Shown piece after piece: positions 52,615 through 62,142 of a DNA stretch of 64,000 nucleotides. The notes under the pieces are model-generated. The model had not been told where the DNA came from. It saw only the letters and a list, made by a program, of their open reading frames with translations, and did no database searches. Position numbers and translations under genes: made by a program. This DNA comes from Achromobacter pestifer (lineage in GTDB: Bacteria; Pseudomonadota; Gammaproteobacteria; Burkholderiales; Burkholderiaceae_B). Location: contig NZ_CP053985.1 in NCBI RefSeq assembly GCF_013267355.1, forward strand, positions 6,448,001 to 6,512,000. The letters run 5' to 3'. The stretch's first letter is position 1. Each line of letters opens with the position of its first letter.

Positions 52615-53341
52615 AGCCAGGCATCCTCAAACGTTCTTCCAGCCATTTCCCGCCCAGGCCCACCAGCCAGGTCAGCAAGCCGAAGTACAGCAGGATCAAC
52701 AGCAACAGTTCCAGCACGTTGTCGCGGTATGACCAGATCATGATGGCTTCATAGGTCACGTCGCCCACCGCGATGGCCGAGGCGATGGCGGTCATCTTCA
52801 CCAGGTCGACCAGGTTGTTGACCAGTGCCGGCAAGGCAAAGCGCAATGCCAGCGGCAGCTGCACCTGGGTCAGGATCTGGCGCCGCGAAAACGCCAGCGA
52901 GCGCGCCGCCTCCATCGTCACCGCGGGCACCGCTTCGATACCCGCGCGCAGGGCCTCGGCATGGAACACCCCCTTGTGCAGGGCCACCACGATCACCACC
53001 CATGCGAACGGCGCTATCGGACTGCCGCCGCCCAGCTTTTGCGTGATCAGCATGTTCAGCACCAGGAAAGCGCAGTACAGCTGCACCAGCGTGGGCGTGT
53101 TGCGCGTGACTTCCACAAAAGCCTGCAACGGCCGGGCCAGCCAGGCACGGCCGCTGGTCAGGCCCGCCGCGATCAGGACGCCGAACAGCAGGCTCGCCGG
53201 TATGGTCCACGCGCACAGCTGCAGCGTCACCAGCAGCCCGCGGCCGAACGCGGACAGCTCGCCCGCGTCCAGCACAAAGCCGTAGTTCAGGCCCAGTGGC
53301 TTGAAAAAGCCGACCCAGGCTTGCAATGCCGATTCCAACAT
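52604..53341 (-). CDS. ABC transporter permease of the amino-acid family (first subunit)
   Basis: 245 residues from ATG 53341 (MLESALQAWVGFFKPLGLNY), 13 nt after the binding-protein stop. VEVTRNTPTLVQLYCAFLVL and the EAA loop FHAEALRAGIEAVPAVTMEA are typical. The two permeases should form a heterodimer. Confidence 0.9.
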   Translation of the reverse strand: MLESALQAWVGFFKPLGLNYGFVLDAGELSAFGRGLLVTLQLCAWTIPASLLFGVLIAAGLTSGRAWLARPLQAFVEVTRNTPTLVQLYCAFLVLNMLITQKLGGGSPIAPFAWVVIVVALHKGVFHAEALRAGIEAVPAVTMEAARSLAFSRRQILTQVQLPLALRFALPALVNNLVDLVKMTAIASAIAVGDVTYEAIMIWSYRDNVLELLLLILLYFGLLTWLVGLGGKWLEERLRMPGYGQ

Positions 53342-53354
53342 GTCCCGGCCCGCC

Positions 53355-54191
53355 TCAGCTTCCCTGCTTGTACTTCGCGTGCAGTTCCTGCAGCAGCGGC
53401 TGCGGCGGAGCGATGCCCAGGCGCGTTTCCGTGGCAATCAGCCAGCCTGTGCGGTGCCAGTCCTGCACCACCTTGTCCACGGCGGCGATGGTGTCGGCCT
53501 CGCCCTTGCGGGTCCAGACCACCGAGTTGGCCGGCAGCACCTCGGTGGCGATGGGCGCGTGATAGTCCTTCCATTCCGGGTTGCTGCGCAGCAGCGGCTG
53601 GATCAAGGTCGAATCGTGCACCGCCGCGACGCACTGGCCGCCGCGCAGCGCCAGCAGCGAATCCGACGAGCTCTTGTAACCCTTGACCACGGCGCCATAG
53701 TCGGCCGACAGGGGACGGGCGAAGCTGCTGCCCTGCGACACGCACACCGGTTTGCCGCGCAGGTCCTCCCACTTCGCGATGCCGCTGGTCTTCAGGGTGG
53801 CGGCCGTGCCGCCCACACGGAAGAACGGCGTGGGCACGTAGCCCAGGATCTCGGCGCGCTCCGGGTTCAGCTCCATGGACGCGATCAGCAGGTCGACCTT
53901 GCCGGAGATCAGGAATTGCGTGCGCGTGGCGGTCTGCACCTGCACCAGTTCCGCCTTCACACCCAGGCCCTTGGCCAGCTCGCGCGCCAGCTCAGGGTTC
54001 CAGCCCACCAATTGCTGCGTGGCGGGATCCAGCGAACCGAACACCCCGCCATTGGCCAGCACGCCTATGGTGATGGTGCCGCGTTCCTTGACCTTGTCCA
54101 GCGTGGCGTCGGCCTGCGCCGCGCCGGCGGCCAAAGCCAGCGCCAGGGAGATTGCGATGCGGGCGCCGCCCGGAGTCTTGCGAGTTGCCAT
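53355..54191 (-). CDS. ABC transporter periplasmic binding protein (sulfur amino-acid type?)
   Basis: 278 residues with a signal peptide ending about AGAAQA, then a type-3 solute-binding fold: GTITIGVLANGGVFGSLDPA, VGWNPELARELAKGLGVKAE and LLIASMELNPERAEILGY. First gene of a five-gene minus-strand operon with two permeases, an ATPase and a MetC-like lyase. The lyase and the CysB-type regulator downstream suggest a ligand such as cystine, cystathionine or another S-containing amino acid. The promoter should lie in 54192-54308. Confidence 0.88.
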   Translation of the reverse strand: MATRKTPGGARIAISLALALAAGAAQADATLDKVKERGTITIGVLANGGVFGSLDPATQQLVGWNPELARELAKGLGVKAELVQVQTATRTQFLISGKVDLLIASMELNPERAEILGYVPTPFFRVGGTAATLKTSGIAKWEDLRGKPVCVSQGSSFARPLSADYGAVVKGYKSSSDSLLALRGGQCVAAVHDSTLIQPLLRSNPEWKDYHAPIATEVLPANSVVWTRKGEADTIAAVDKVVQDWHRTGWLIATETRLGIAPPQPLLQELHAKYKQGS

Positions 54192-54308
54192 GTCGTTGTC
54201 GATGGATGTGCATTGAACGGACCTCCATGCTGCTTGTCCGCGCAGTCCACGACAAAGAAGACTTTCAGATATGAATATGCGGACGGCCGATAGCGCTTGA
54301 AACCGGCG

Positions 54309-55001
54309 CTACAGGCCGGACACCGTGTCAAAGTCGGAGAAGAACGCGCAATGGCCCGGGTAACCCGGCCGCGCATCGCATGCCTTCAGGCAGCCCGGCT
54401 TGCCGCCGGGAAAGCTCGCCGACACCGACATGCCGAAGCCATAGGTGGGCGTCGTCACGTCGAAGCTGCTGTCGCATACGGTCTGGGCGCTGTAGGCGAA
54501 GGTCATGCCTTCGCGCCGGCCATTGATGGCGAACGACACCTGGAAGCTGTCCAGGCTGCGCCATCCGGGCCGGGGCAGGACCAGGAAACGATAGTGCCGG
54601 GCATCCAGGCGCTGGCCGAAGATCTTCAGGCGGGCCAAGGACGAATCGGTCTTGGGCGACGGATAGGGCAAGGCCAGCAGCGCCCGCGGATCCCCCAGCA
54701 CGCCCAGCTCGAAACCCAGGCCCTTCCGATAGAAGGGCACGTCGATACTGGGATAGCCCGAATACTCGACCCGCTTCTCGGCGCCGTAGACGTCGGTTTT
54801 GGGGGTGTGGTCGGGCGCGCGGGCGAAGGTGACGTCCAGCGTCAGCGCGGCATCCGTGGGTTTCGCGTCTTCGCTGCGCAAGTGCTTCTCAAAGACATCG
54901 GCCTGCGTCGCGCACCCCGCCATCAGCGCCGCCAGCAGCGCGGGCGCCGCCAAGCGCGCCGCGCGCCTTGCGGTCAGCTGGAACATGGTGCGCGCCATCA
55001 T
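54309..55001 (-). CDS. Lipoprotein of unknown function
   Basis: 230 residues from ATG 55001, preceded by AGGAG, with a lipoprotein signal (lipobox LMAGC, Cys30). I do not recognise the mature domain, which is beta-rich with RYRFLVLPRPG-like (RFLVLPRPGWRSLDSFQ) and a Cys-containing C-terminus (GCLKACDARPGYPGHC). It starts inside the stop of the preceding gene (overlap), so the two are translated together. Probably anchored in the outer or inner membrane facing the periplasm. Confidence 0.75.
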   Translation of the reverse strand: MMARTMFQLTARRAARLAAPALLAALMAGCATQADVFEKHLRSEDAKPTDAALTLDVTFARAPDHTPKTDVYGAEKRVEYSGYPSIDVPFYRKGLGFELGVLGDPRALLALPYPSPKTDSSLARLKIFGQRLDARHYRFLVLPRPGWRSLDSFQVSFAINGRREGMTFAYSAQTVCDSSFDVTTPTYGFGMSVSASFPGGKPGCLKACDARPGYPGHCAFFSDFDTVSGL

Positions 55002-55900
55002 CGAACTTCTCCTGGTTCCTGAGCCAGGACCGGCGATGAATCCAGCCCCTGCCCTCGCAGCTGCCAGCCTTGCCGGGTCTCGTGCCAGCGGAAATTGCGG
55101 TTGATCCATTCGGCTTTCAGGTTGTCGTACAGACGGCGCTGGTCGATGCGCTTGCCCTCGTCCAGCGCCTTGCCCGCAGTCGCATAGCTCTCGTCCCATA
55201 GCGGTTTGAAGGCCTTGCTCTGCATCGCCCTCGTGAACGGCACGCGCGCATAGACGCCGTCGTCCTGCTTGCTCAGGCGGATCTCGTTGTCCAGCAGCAA
55301 GGCGCCGCTACGGTTGTCCGGCGCTACCGACACCAGCCTGACCCCTGACGGCTGGTACTCCTTGGGCAGCAGATGTTCGAACCACAGCACCTGCCCGGTC
55401 GACGTCACCAGCGCGCGCGAGCCCGCCGTGAACAGCAACAAGTCCTGTCGCCCGGGCTGCGGCAGGCCCAGGTCGGGATCGCGCATGTCGATGGTGGGGC
55501 TCAGCACGCGCGCCAGCGGCGTGTCGTTCTGTACCGCAATCAAAATCGTGCCCACGCCCATGAAATCGTTCGACACGGCCAACAGCACCGGCTGGCCGCC
55601 CATCGTCGGGCCCAGCGCCTGCACGCGGATGAACTCGTACGCGTTCAGCGGCCGATACGTCTTGCCGCGGTACTTGATCTGCCGCAGCCTCGAACCTTCA
55701 TATCCCTCGATCCGGAAATCGCCCATGGCCTCGCTGACCTTGCCCGGCGCGGGCGTCGCGCCCTGCGCCTGCGCGCCGCCGGCAATCAGCAACGCGAGCG
55801 TCAGCGCAATGCTGGCGCGCGTTGCGCAGCGGCGTGAGACGGGTGGGCGGGAAGCGGGCACGGCGGTCCTGTATGTCATGACGCATGTGGAAGTGCGCAT
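54998..55900 (-). CDS. Exported protein of unknown function
   Basis: 300 residues with a long N-terminal signal peptide (about 20-45, ending GGAQAQG); ATG 55879 is an alternative start. The mature part is mostly beta-strands (YRGKTYRPLNAYEFIRVQAL, GVGTILIAVQNDTPLARVL, VRLVSVAPDNRSGALLLDNE), with a helical C-terminal region rich in aromatic residues. No known family is recognised. It overlaps the lipoprotein gene downstream and they probably act together at the envelope. Divergent from the VOC gene at 56019. Confidence 0.75.
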   Translation of the reverse strand: MRTSTCVMTYRTAVPASRPPVSRRCATRASIALTLALLIAGGAQAQGATPAPGKVSEAMGDFRIEGYEGSRLRQIKYRGKTYRPLNAYEFIRVQALGPTMGGQPVLLAVSNDFMGVGTILIAVQNDTPLARVLSPTIDMRDPDLGLPQPGRQDLLLFTAGSRALVTSTGQVLWFEHLLPKEYQPSGVRLVSVAPDNRSGALLLDNEIRLSKQDDGVYARVPFTRAMQSKAFKPLWDESYATAGKALDEGKRIDQRRLYDNLKAEWINRNFRWHETRQGWQLRGQGLDSSPVLAQEPGEVR

Positions 55901-56018
55901 TCTATCTCCGCCTGCGGTTCGTCATCAGAAAACAGATATCCACATGCGAATTCAATCGTTCTAGCAGGGCCCTGCATCGGACAGACTGCCCTTCACTCAA
56001 GCGCAATCAGGAAATTCG

Positions 56019-56888
56019 ATGTCCCTACCCTCAGTCACCGGCCTGGACCACTACATTATCCGGGTGCACGACTTGCAGGCCGCAACCGAGCAATATCAGA
56101 AGCTAGGCTTCGCCCTGGCGCCGCAAGGCCGGCACCATCGCGGCACGCGCAACCAGACGCTGATCCTGGACGCCAACTATCTGGAATTGCTGGCCTTTCC
56201 GCCGGAGCTGCGCGAGCAGTCGCGCTTCGCGGGATTCGACGACGCCCACCAAGGCCCGGTTTCCGTCGCACTGCAAACCACCGACAGCACCGCAGTGCAT
56301 GCGGAGCTTGCGTACCTGGGCATAGACGCCGAACCGCCTCAGCGCGGCGGCCGTCCCGTGCACCTGCCCAAAGGCAGCGAGGACGCGGCCTGGAACAATA
56401 CCCAGTTTCCCGCGGGGCTGTTCGCGGTGCCGGACTTCTTCACCTGCGGCCACCTCACGCGCCATCTGGTCTACCGGCCCGAATGGCAGGATCACGCCAA
56501 CGGCGCGCGCCGCATCGAGTCCCTGATCGTCGTGCATCCCGAGCCGCGCGCCTTGCGCGCCGCGTATGAACGCGTGCTCGGCCCGATTGCCATCAGCGAA
56601 CTTCCCGGCCTGGGCCTGCAAGTGCGGCGCGGCAGCCTGCGCATCGACTTCCTTGCACCCGCCGCCTTCGAGCAGCGTTTCCCCCAAGTGCGCGTGCCTG
56701 CGGGCCTGCCCGCCAGCAGCCAGGGCGGCTGGTTCGCGGGCTCGGTCATCGGCGTGCGCGATATCGGACAGACCCGCGCGTGGCTCGACGCCAACAAGGT
56801 CCCCTACCGCGCCAACGCGCAAGGCGAACTGGCGGTGGCGCCCGAGCATGCCGCGGGCGCGCTGCAAGTCTTCGTGCAGGAGGCATGA
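56019..56888 (+). CDS. VOC/glyoxalase-like protein (two-module)
   Basis: 289 residues with two related halves. The first starts GLDHYIIRVHDLQAATEQYQ and contains RGTRNQTLILDANYLELLAF; the second starts RRIESLIVVHPEPRALRAAY. It resembles the glyoxalase-like domain family found near hydrolases and CoA enzymes. AGGA lies 7 nt before the start. First gene of a plus-strand catabolic operon; the stop overlaps the next start. Confidence 0.85.
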   Translation: MSLPSVTGLDHYIIRVHDLQAATEQYQKLGFALAPQGRHHRGTRNQTLILDANYLELLAFPPELREQSRFAGFDDAHQGPVSVALQTTDSTAVHAELAYLGIDAEPPQRGGRPVHLPKGSEDAAWNNTQFPAGLFAVPDFFTCGHLTRHLVYRPEWQDHANGARRIESLIVVHPEPRALRAAYERVLGPIAISELPGLGLQVRRGSLRIDFLAPAAFEQRFPQVRVPAGLPASSQGGWFAGSVIGVRDIGQTRAWLDANKVPYRANAQGELAVAPEHAAGALQVFVQEA

Positions 56889-57997
56889 TGGGCCAGCCCC
56901 TGCCCGACTACTGGACCTGCTTTTCCGCCAACTACGCCGCGGCGCGCGGCGCCTTCGTGGCCGCCGCCGCCGCGCACGGCGCGGCGCTCTCGCGCCACGA
57001 GCATCCCACCGCGCGGGACCCGCAAGGCCGGCCGCTGACGGTGGACGTGGCGGTACTGGGCCGCCCCGCCGCCGCCCGCACGCATCTGGCCATCAGCGGC
57101 ACCCACGGTCTCGAAGGCGCGGCGGGCTCGGCGGTGCAGTTGGCCTGGCTGCAGGTGGACGGCGGCCTGCCCTTGCCGGACGACGTCAACGTGGTGCTGG
57201 TGCATGCGCTGAATCCCTACGGCTATGCGCACGACACGCGCACCACCGAAAACAACGTCGACCTGAACCGCAATTTCATCGACCACACCCGGCCCGCGCC
57301 GACCAACCCGCATTACGGCGTTCTGCATCCACACCTGATTCCGCCACATTGGACCGAAGCCACGCTCGACGCCGGCGCCGAGGCGCTGGAGCGCTTCCGC
57401 CAGGAACATGGCGCGGACGCGCTCTTCAACGCGACGGCCAGCGGCCAATACACGCATCCGGACGGCCTGGTCTACGGCGGCAGCGGTCCCGAATGGTCCA
57501 ACCGCACCCTGCGCCGCATCGTCGACGAGCACCTGGGCGCAAGCGAGCGCGTGGCCTTCATCGACTGGCACACCGGCATCGGCGAATACGGCGAACCCTT
57601 CTTTCTGTGCTTCAACCCGGATGGCAGCACGGAGCAGGCACAGGCCGCAGCCTGGTGGGGCGCGGGGCGCGTGCTGGGCCAGCGCCCGCACGGCCTGGCC
57701 CGCCCCGATTACCAAGGCCTGGTATTCCGTGGTGTGCAGCAGGCGCTGGGCGAGCGGCCGCTGGCCGGCGCGGTGGTCGAATTCGGCACCCGCGGCTTAC
57801 AGATGCGCCCGGCCCTGCGCCTGGACCAGTGGCTGCGCTTCAAGGCACCGGCCGCGCCCGACACGGTGCGCGATGCGCAACTGCGCGCCGACCTGGTCGA
57901 CGCCTTCGTTCCCGTTTCCAGCGTCTGGCGCCGCAATGTGGTGGCCCACGGCCTGCAGATCACGCGTCAGGCCATAGCCGGCCTGGCCGCGTGGTGA
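56888..57997 (+). CDS. DUF2817 / M14-carboxypeptidase-like metalloprotein
   Basis: 369 residues. ATG 56888 is 4 nt after AGGAGG; ATG 56885 is the only close rival. The zinc motif of M14 peptidases is seen as GTHGLEGAAG (HxxE), with DLNRNF and a later His in FIDWHTGIGE. DUF2817 proteins are M14-like hydrolases thought to cut amide or ester bonds. It has no signal peptide, so it acts in the cytoplasm on an imported amide. The gene overlaps the VOC gene. Confidence 0.85.
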   Translation: MGQPLPDYWTCFSANYAAARGAFVAAAAAHGAALSRHEHPTARDPQGRPLTVDVAVLGRPAAARTHLAISGTHGLEGAAGSAVQLAWLQVDGGLPLPDDVNVVLVHALNPYGYAHDTRTTENNVDLNRNFIDHTRPAPTNPHYGVLHPHLIPPHWTEATLDAGAEALERFRQEHGADALFNATASGQYTHPDGLVYGGSGPEWSNRTLRRIVDEHLGASERVAFIDWHTGIGEYGEPFFLCFNPDGSTEQAQAAAWWGAGRVLGQRPHGLARPDYQGLVFRGVQQALGERPLAGAVVEFGTRGLQMRPALRLDQWLRFKAPAAPDTVRDAQLRADLVDAFVPVSSVWRRNVVAHGLQITRQAIAGLAAW

Positions 57998-58028
57998 TTC
58001 TTTCCCTTATCCACACTTCAAGAAACTC

Positions 58029-59042
58029 ATGAAAGCCATCGTTTTGCGTGAACACGGCGGCAGCGACAAGCTGCGCCTGGAAACCGAATTCCCCGATCCC
58101 GTCGCCGGTCCCGATGACGTGGTCATCCGCGTCGGGGCCTCGTCCCTGAACTACCACGACGTGTTCACCCGGCGCGGCATGCCCGGCATCAAGCTGCCCT
58201 TTCCCGTCATCATCGGCCTGGACGTGGCCGGCGTGGTGGTGCAGACCGGCGCCAACGTGCGCGACTGGCAGGCGGGCGACCGCGTGCTGGTCGACCCGAT
58301 AGACCGGGTCGACGGCGGACTGGTGGGCGAGACCATCCACGGCGGCCTGGCCGAGCTGTGCCGCGTGCCGGCGCACCAGTTGCTGCGCCTGCCCGACGAG
58401 GTTAGCTTCGACCAGGCGGCGGCCCTGCCCGTGGCCTACGGCACCGCCCTGCGCATGATGAACCGCATCGGCCAGATCCAGCCCGGCGAAAAAGTGCTGA
58501 TCCTGGGCGCCAGCGGCGGCGTGGGCGTGTGCGCCGTGCAATTGGCCAAGCTGGCCGGCGCCGAGGTCATCGCCTGCGCCGGCAGCCCCGAAAAGGCCGA
58601 GACGCTGCGCGCCCTGGGCGCCGACCACATCATCCTGTACACCGAGGAAGACTTCCTCAAGGCAGTCCAGGAGCGTTTCGGCAAGCCGTCGCGCCGCCGC
58701 AGCGGCAAGCCCGGAGGCGTGGACGTGGTGGTCAACTTCACGGGCGGCGACACCTGGGTCAAATCGCTGCGCTGCCTGCGCCTGGGCGGCCGCCTGCTGA
58801 CCTGCGGCGCCACCGCGGGCTTCGATCCCAAGGAAGACCTGCGCTACATCTGGACCTTCGAGCTGCAGATCCGCGGCTCCAACGGCTGGGAACGCGAGGA
58901 CCTGCATGAGCTGCTGGCGCTGGTGCGCGACGGCCGGCTGCGCGTCCACGTGGACCGCAAGTGGCCGCTGGAACAAGGCGCCCAGGCGCTGGCCTCGCTG
59001 GAAGACCGCAAGATCGTCGGCAAAGTGCTGGTGTCGGCATGA
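58029..59042 (+). CDS. NADPH:quinone-oxidoreductase-like MDR enzyme
   Basis: 337 residues of the medium-chain dehydrogenase/reductase family without the zinc ligands. Seen: GADDVVIRVGASSLNYHD-like (VVIRVGASSLNYHDVF), FPVIIGLDVAGVVV, the cofactor motif LILGASGGVGVCAVQLAKLA and QIRGSNGWEREDL near the end. It may reduce a quinone or an enoyl intermediate. Its stop overlaps the thioesterase start by 4 nt (ATGA). Confidence 0.9.
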   Translation: MKAIVLREHGGSDKLRLETEFPDPVAGPDDVVIRVGASSLNYHDVFTRRGMPGIKLPFPVIIGLDVAGVVVQTGANVRDWQAGDRVLVDPIDRVDGGLVGETIHGGLAELCRVPAHQLLRLPDEVSFDQAAALPVAYGTALRMMNRIGQIQPGEKVLILGASGGVGVCAVQLAKLAGAEVIACAGSPEKAETLRALGADHIILYTEEDFLKAVQERFGKPSRRRSGKPGGVDVVVNFTGGDTWVKSLRCLRLGGRLLTCGATAGFDPKEDLRYIWTFELQIRGSNGWEREDLHELLALVRDGRLRVHVDRKWPLEQGAQALASLEDRKIVGKVLVSA

Positions 59043-59488
59043 GCGCGAACCCGAAGGCGCTGGCGCCCGCCGCCACCCTGGACGCCGCCGCCATCCAGGC
59101 CAAGTTCGACGATTCGCCGTTTATCGCCTGGCTCGGCCTGTCGGTGCGCGACGTGAACCATGAACAAGGCGAACTGACCGTGCTGGCCCCCATGCGCCCC
59201 GAATTCGAGCGCGGCGCGGCCAGCGGCCAATGGCATGGCGGACCACTGGCCGCCGTGATCGACACGGTGGGCGATTTCGCCGTGGGCATGCTGCTGGGCC
59301 GCGGCCTGCCGACCATCAACTTCCGCGTCGACTACCTGCGTCCCGCCGTCAACACCGCGCTGACCGCCGTGGCCCGCGTGCGCCGCAACGGCCGCAGCGT
59401 GGGCGTGGCCGACGTGGATCTCTACAACGACCAGGGCGCGCTGGTGGCCATCGGCCGCGCCACCTACGCCACGCTCAGCCAGGGCTGA
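59039..59488 (+). CDS. PaaI-type hot-dog thioesterase
   Basis: 149 residues from ATG 59039. The hot-dog fold and the PaaI motif are seen in QWHGGPLAAVIDTVGDFAVG, followed by INFRVDYLRPA. It would cleave an acyl-CoA. In the operon it is between a reductase and an ABC importer, and a CoA ligase is encoded further on, so activation and release of an acyl group are both present. Confidence 0.88.
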   Translation: MSANPKALAPAATLDAAAIQAKFDDSPFIAWLGLSVRDVNHEQGELTVLAPMRPEFERGAASGQWHGGPLAAVIDTVGDFAVGMLLGRGLPTINFRVDYLRPAVNTALTAVARVRRNGRSVGVADVDLYNDQGALVAIGRATYATLSQG

Positions 59489-59516
59489 GCGGACTCTCAT
59501 CTTCAAGGACACCATC

Positions 59517-61160
59517 ATGACCACTGCGCAGCGCCCCGGACGGCGCGCCTTCCTGACCCGTACCGCCGCGGGCGGCCTGGCCGCCGGCCTGGGCATTGCG
59601 CCCCAGGCACTGCTGGCCGCGACTTCCCAGCCCGGCGTCGACGCCGGCCCCGCCCGCAAGGGCGGCACCCTGGTGGCAAGCTGGGGCGGCCTGGAGCCTC
59701 AGGCCCTGTTCGTCCCCGGCGGCGGCGGGTCCAGCCCGTTCCAGACCGCGACCAAGATCCTGGAACGCCTGCTCAAGCTGGACGCCGACCTGAAGTTCCA
59801 GCCCGCGCTGGCCCTGTCCGTCACGCCGGCCGCGGACTTCCGCAGCTACACCATCAAACTGCGCGAAGGCGTCACCTGGCACGACGGCGCTCCCTTCACC
59901 TCGGCCGACGTGGTCTACAACGTGCTGCAGCACTGGAAGCCGGTCTCCGCCGGCATCGCGCTGAAATCGCTGACCGGCGCCACCGCGACCGATCCGCTGA
60001 CCGTGGTGTTGAACTTCGACGCGCCCGTGCCGGAGTTCTTCCTGAAATCCACCCTGGCCGGCCAGTTCCAGCTGCTGGTGCCCAAGCACCTGTACGACGG
60101 CCGCGACATCATCACCAATCCGCTGAACAACACGCCGGTCGGCACCGGCCCCTGGAAGTACGGCAAATGGGTGCGCGGCAGCCACGTCGAATACCTGCGC
60201 AACGACAGCTACTGGAATGCCGGCCAGCCCAACCTGGACCGCCTCATCATCCGCTGGTGGGGCGACCCCGCCACGCGCGGCGCCGCGCTGGAGACCGGCG
60301 AGCTGGGCCTGGCCTACTCCAATCCCGTGCCGGCGCGCGACATCGACCGCCTGCTCAAGACCGGCAAGGTGGTGGTGGACACGCGCGGCTACCAGAACTC
60401 GGCCTGGACCGTGACCGCCGAATTCAACCAGCGCCGCGACATCGTCAACCGCCGCGAGGTGCGCCAGGCCATCCTGCACGCCATCGACCGCCAGTTCATC
60501 GTCGACACCATCTACTACGGCCGCGGCAAGCCCGCCATCGCGCCGGTCTTCAGCAGCAACCCGCTGTTCTACACCGAGGACGTGCCGCGCTATCCCTTCG
60601 ACCCCAAGAAGGCCGCCGCGCTGCTGGACGCCGCCGGCCTGCCGGTGAAGGACGGCAAGCGCTTCACCGTGAACCTGGTGGCCGCCGCCTGGTTCGAGGA
60701 AAACGCCAAGCTCGGCCAGTACCTGAAGCAGGCCTTGCAAGACGTGGGCATCGAGGTCAAGCTGGATTCGGTGGACCGCGCCACGGCGCTCAAGCGCATC
60801 TATGGCGACTACGACTACGACATCGCCGTCTCCAACTTCACCTCGCCGCTGGAACTGGTGCCCACCGTCACGCAGTTCTACACCACCGACGGCATCGTCA
60901 AGGGCGCCGCCTTCCGCAACGCCACCGGCTACTCAAATCCCGAGATGGACGCCCTGGTCGCAAAGCTGACCCAGGAAACCTCCCCGGACGCACGCCGGGC
61001 GCTGGCGCACCAGTTCGCCCGCCTGGCCTCCACCGACGTGCCCCACGTGCCACTGGTGGAGATCCAGTCGTTCACGCTAGCCGGCAAGAACGTGCGCAAC
61101 TTCACCACCGGCGCCAACGTCCAGGGCGAAAGCCTGGCCGACGTCTGGCTGCAGGCCTGA
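59517..61160 (+). CDS. Peptide-type ABC transporter substrate-binding protein
   Basis: 547 residues of the SBP-bac-5 (DppA/OppA/NikA) family. The N-terminus RPGRRAFLTRTAAGGLAAGL has the RRAFL motif of a twin-arginine signal. The core reads SYTIKLREGVTWHDGAPFTS and AGQPNLDRLIIRWWGDPATR. It binds peptides or other medium-size solutes. A polar start at ATG 59517 follows AAGGA. It heads the transporter part of the operon. Confidence 0.92.
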   Translation: MTTAQRPGRRAFLTRTAAGGLAAGLGIAPQALLAATSQPGVDAGPARKGGTLVASWGGLEPQALFVPGGGGSSPFQTATKILERLLKLDADLKFQPALALSVTPAADFRSYTIKLREGVTWHDGAPFTSADVVYNVLQHWKPVSAGIALKSLTGATATDPLTVVLNFDAPVPEFFLKSTLAGQFQLLVPKHLYDGRDIITNPLNNTPVGTGPWKYGKWVRGSHVEYLRNDSYWNAGQPNLDRLIIRWWGDPATRGAALETGELGLAYSNPVPARDIDRLLKTGKVVVDTRGYQNSAWTVTAEFNQRRDIVNRREVRQAILHAIDRQFIVDTIYYGRGKPAIAPVFSSNPLFYTEDVPRYPFDPKKAAALLDAAGLPVKDGKRFTVNLVAAAWFEENAKLGQYLKQALQDVGIEVKLDSVDRATALKRIYGDYDYDIAVSNFTSPLELVPTVTQFYTTDGIVKGAAFRNATGYSNPEMDALVAKLTQETSPDARRALAHQFARLASTDVPHVPLVEIQSFTLAGKNVRNFTTGANVQGESLADVWLQA

Positions 61161-61169
61161 GGCGCGCGC

Positions 61170-62141
61170 ATGCCGATCCGACTGATCTTGCGCCGGCTGG
61201 CCCAGGCCGTGCCGCTGCTGCTGGGCGTGGTGGTGCTGAACTTTGCGCTCATCCAATCCGTGCCTGGCACCTTCCTGGACGTGATGACGGCCGAGCAGCA
61301 GGTCACCGATCCGGCGCTCATCGAGCGCCTGCGCGTGACCTACGGCATGGACCAGCCTCCCGCGGTGCAGCTGCTGAAGTACGTGGGCTCGGTAGCGCGC
61401 GGCGACCTGGGCTATTCCTACCGCCACAACCTGCCGGTGCTGGACGTGATCCTGGCGCACCTGCCGGCCACGCTGCTGCTCATGGGCGCCAGCCTGGCCA
61501 TCGCGGTGCTGGTGGGCATGGCGGCGGGCATCGTCTCGGCTGTCAAGGTCAACACCTGGTGGGACAGCGCCGTATCGGTGTTCGCGGTGCTGTGCTTTGC
61601 CGCGCCCAGTTTCTGGCTGGGCATCATGCTCATCGTTCTTTTCTCGGTGAAGCTGGGCTGGTTTCCGGTCGGCGGCATGGTCACCATCGGCCTGTCCGGT
61701 GGCGCCTGGCGCCAGGCGCTGGACGTGCTGCATCACCTGGCGCTGCCGGCGCTGGCCCTGGGGCTGTTCTATTCCGCCGCCTATGCCCGCGTGATGCGCG
61801 CCTCGATGCTGGAGGTCAGCCGCATGGACTTCGTGCGCACCGCCTACGCCAAGGGCCTGACGCGCAGCGCCGTGGTCCTGCGCCATGTGTTGCGCAACGC
61901 CTTCCTGCCCATCGTCACGCTGCTGGGCCTGCAACTGGGCGCGGTGCTGGGCGGCAGCATCGTGGTCGAAGCGGTGTTCAGCTGGCCCGGCATAGGCGCC
62001 GTACTGTTCGACAGCGTCATGAGCCGCAACTATCCCGTCGTCCTGGGCATCCTGGTGCTCAGCTCCTTCGTGGTGATCATCGCCAACATCGCCGTCGACC
62101 TGATCTACACGCGGCTGGACCCGCGCATCAAGGCTGCCTGA
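61170..62141 (+). CDS. DppB/OppB-type ABC permease
   Basis: 323 residues with about six helices: ILRRLAQAVPLLLGVVVLNF, GDLGYSYRHNLPVLDV and the EAA loop MRASMLEVSRMDFVRTAYAK with GLTRSAVVLRHVLRNA. It forms a dimer with the next gene product. The start is 9 nt after the SBP stop. Confidence 0.92.
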   Translation: MPIRLILRRLAQAVPLLLGVVVLNFALIQSVPGTFLDVMTAEQQVTDPALIERLRVTYGMDQPPAVQLLKYVGSVARGDLGYSYRHNLPVLDVILAHLPATLLLMGASLAIAVLVGMAAGIVSAVKVNTWWDSAVSVFAVLCFAAPSFWLGIMLIVLFSVKLGWFPVGGMVTIGLSGGAWRQALDVLHHLALPALALGLFYSAAYARVMRASMLEVSRMDFVRTAYAKGLTRSAVVLRHVLRNAFLPIVTLLGLQLGAVLGGSIVVEAVFSWPGIGAVLFDSVMSRNYPVVLGILVLSSFVVIIANIAVDLIYTRLDPRIKAA

Positions 62142-62142
62142 C

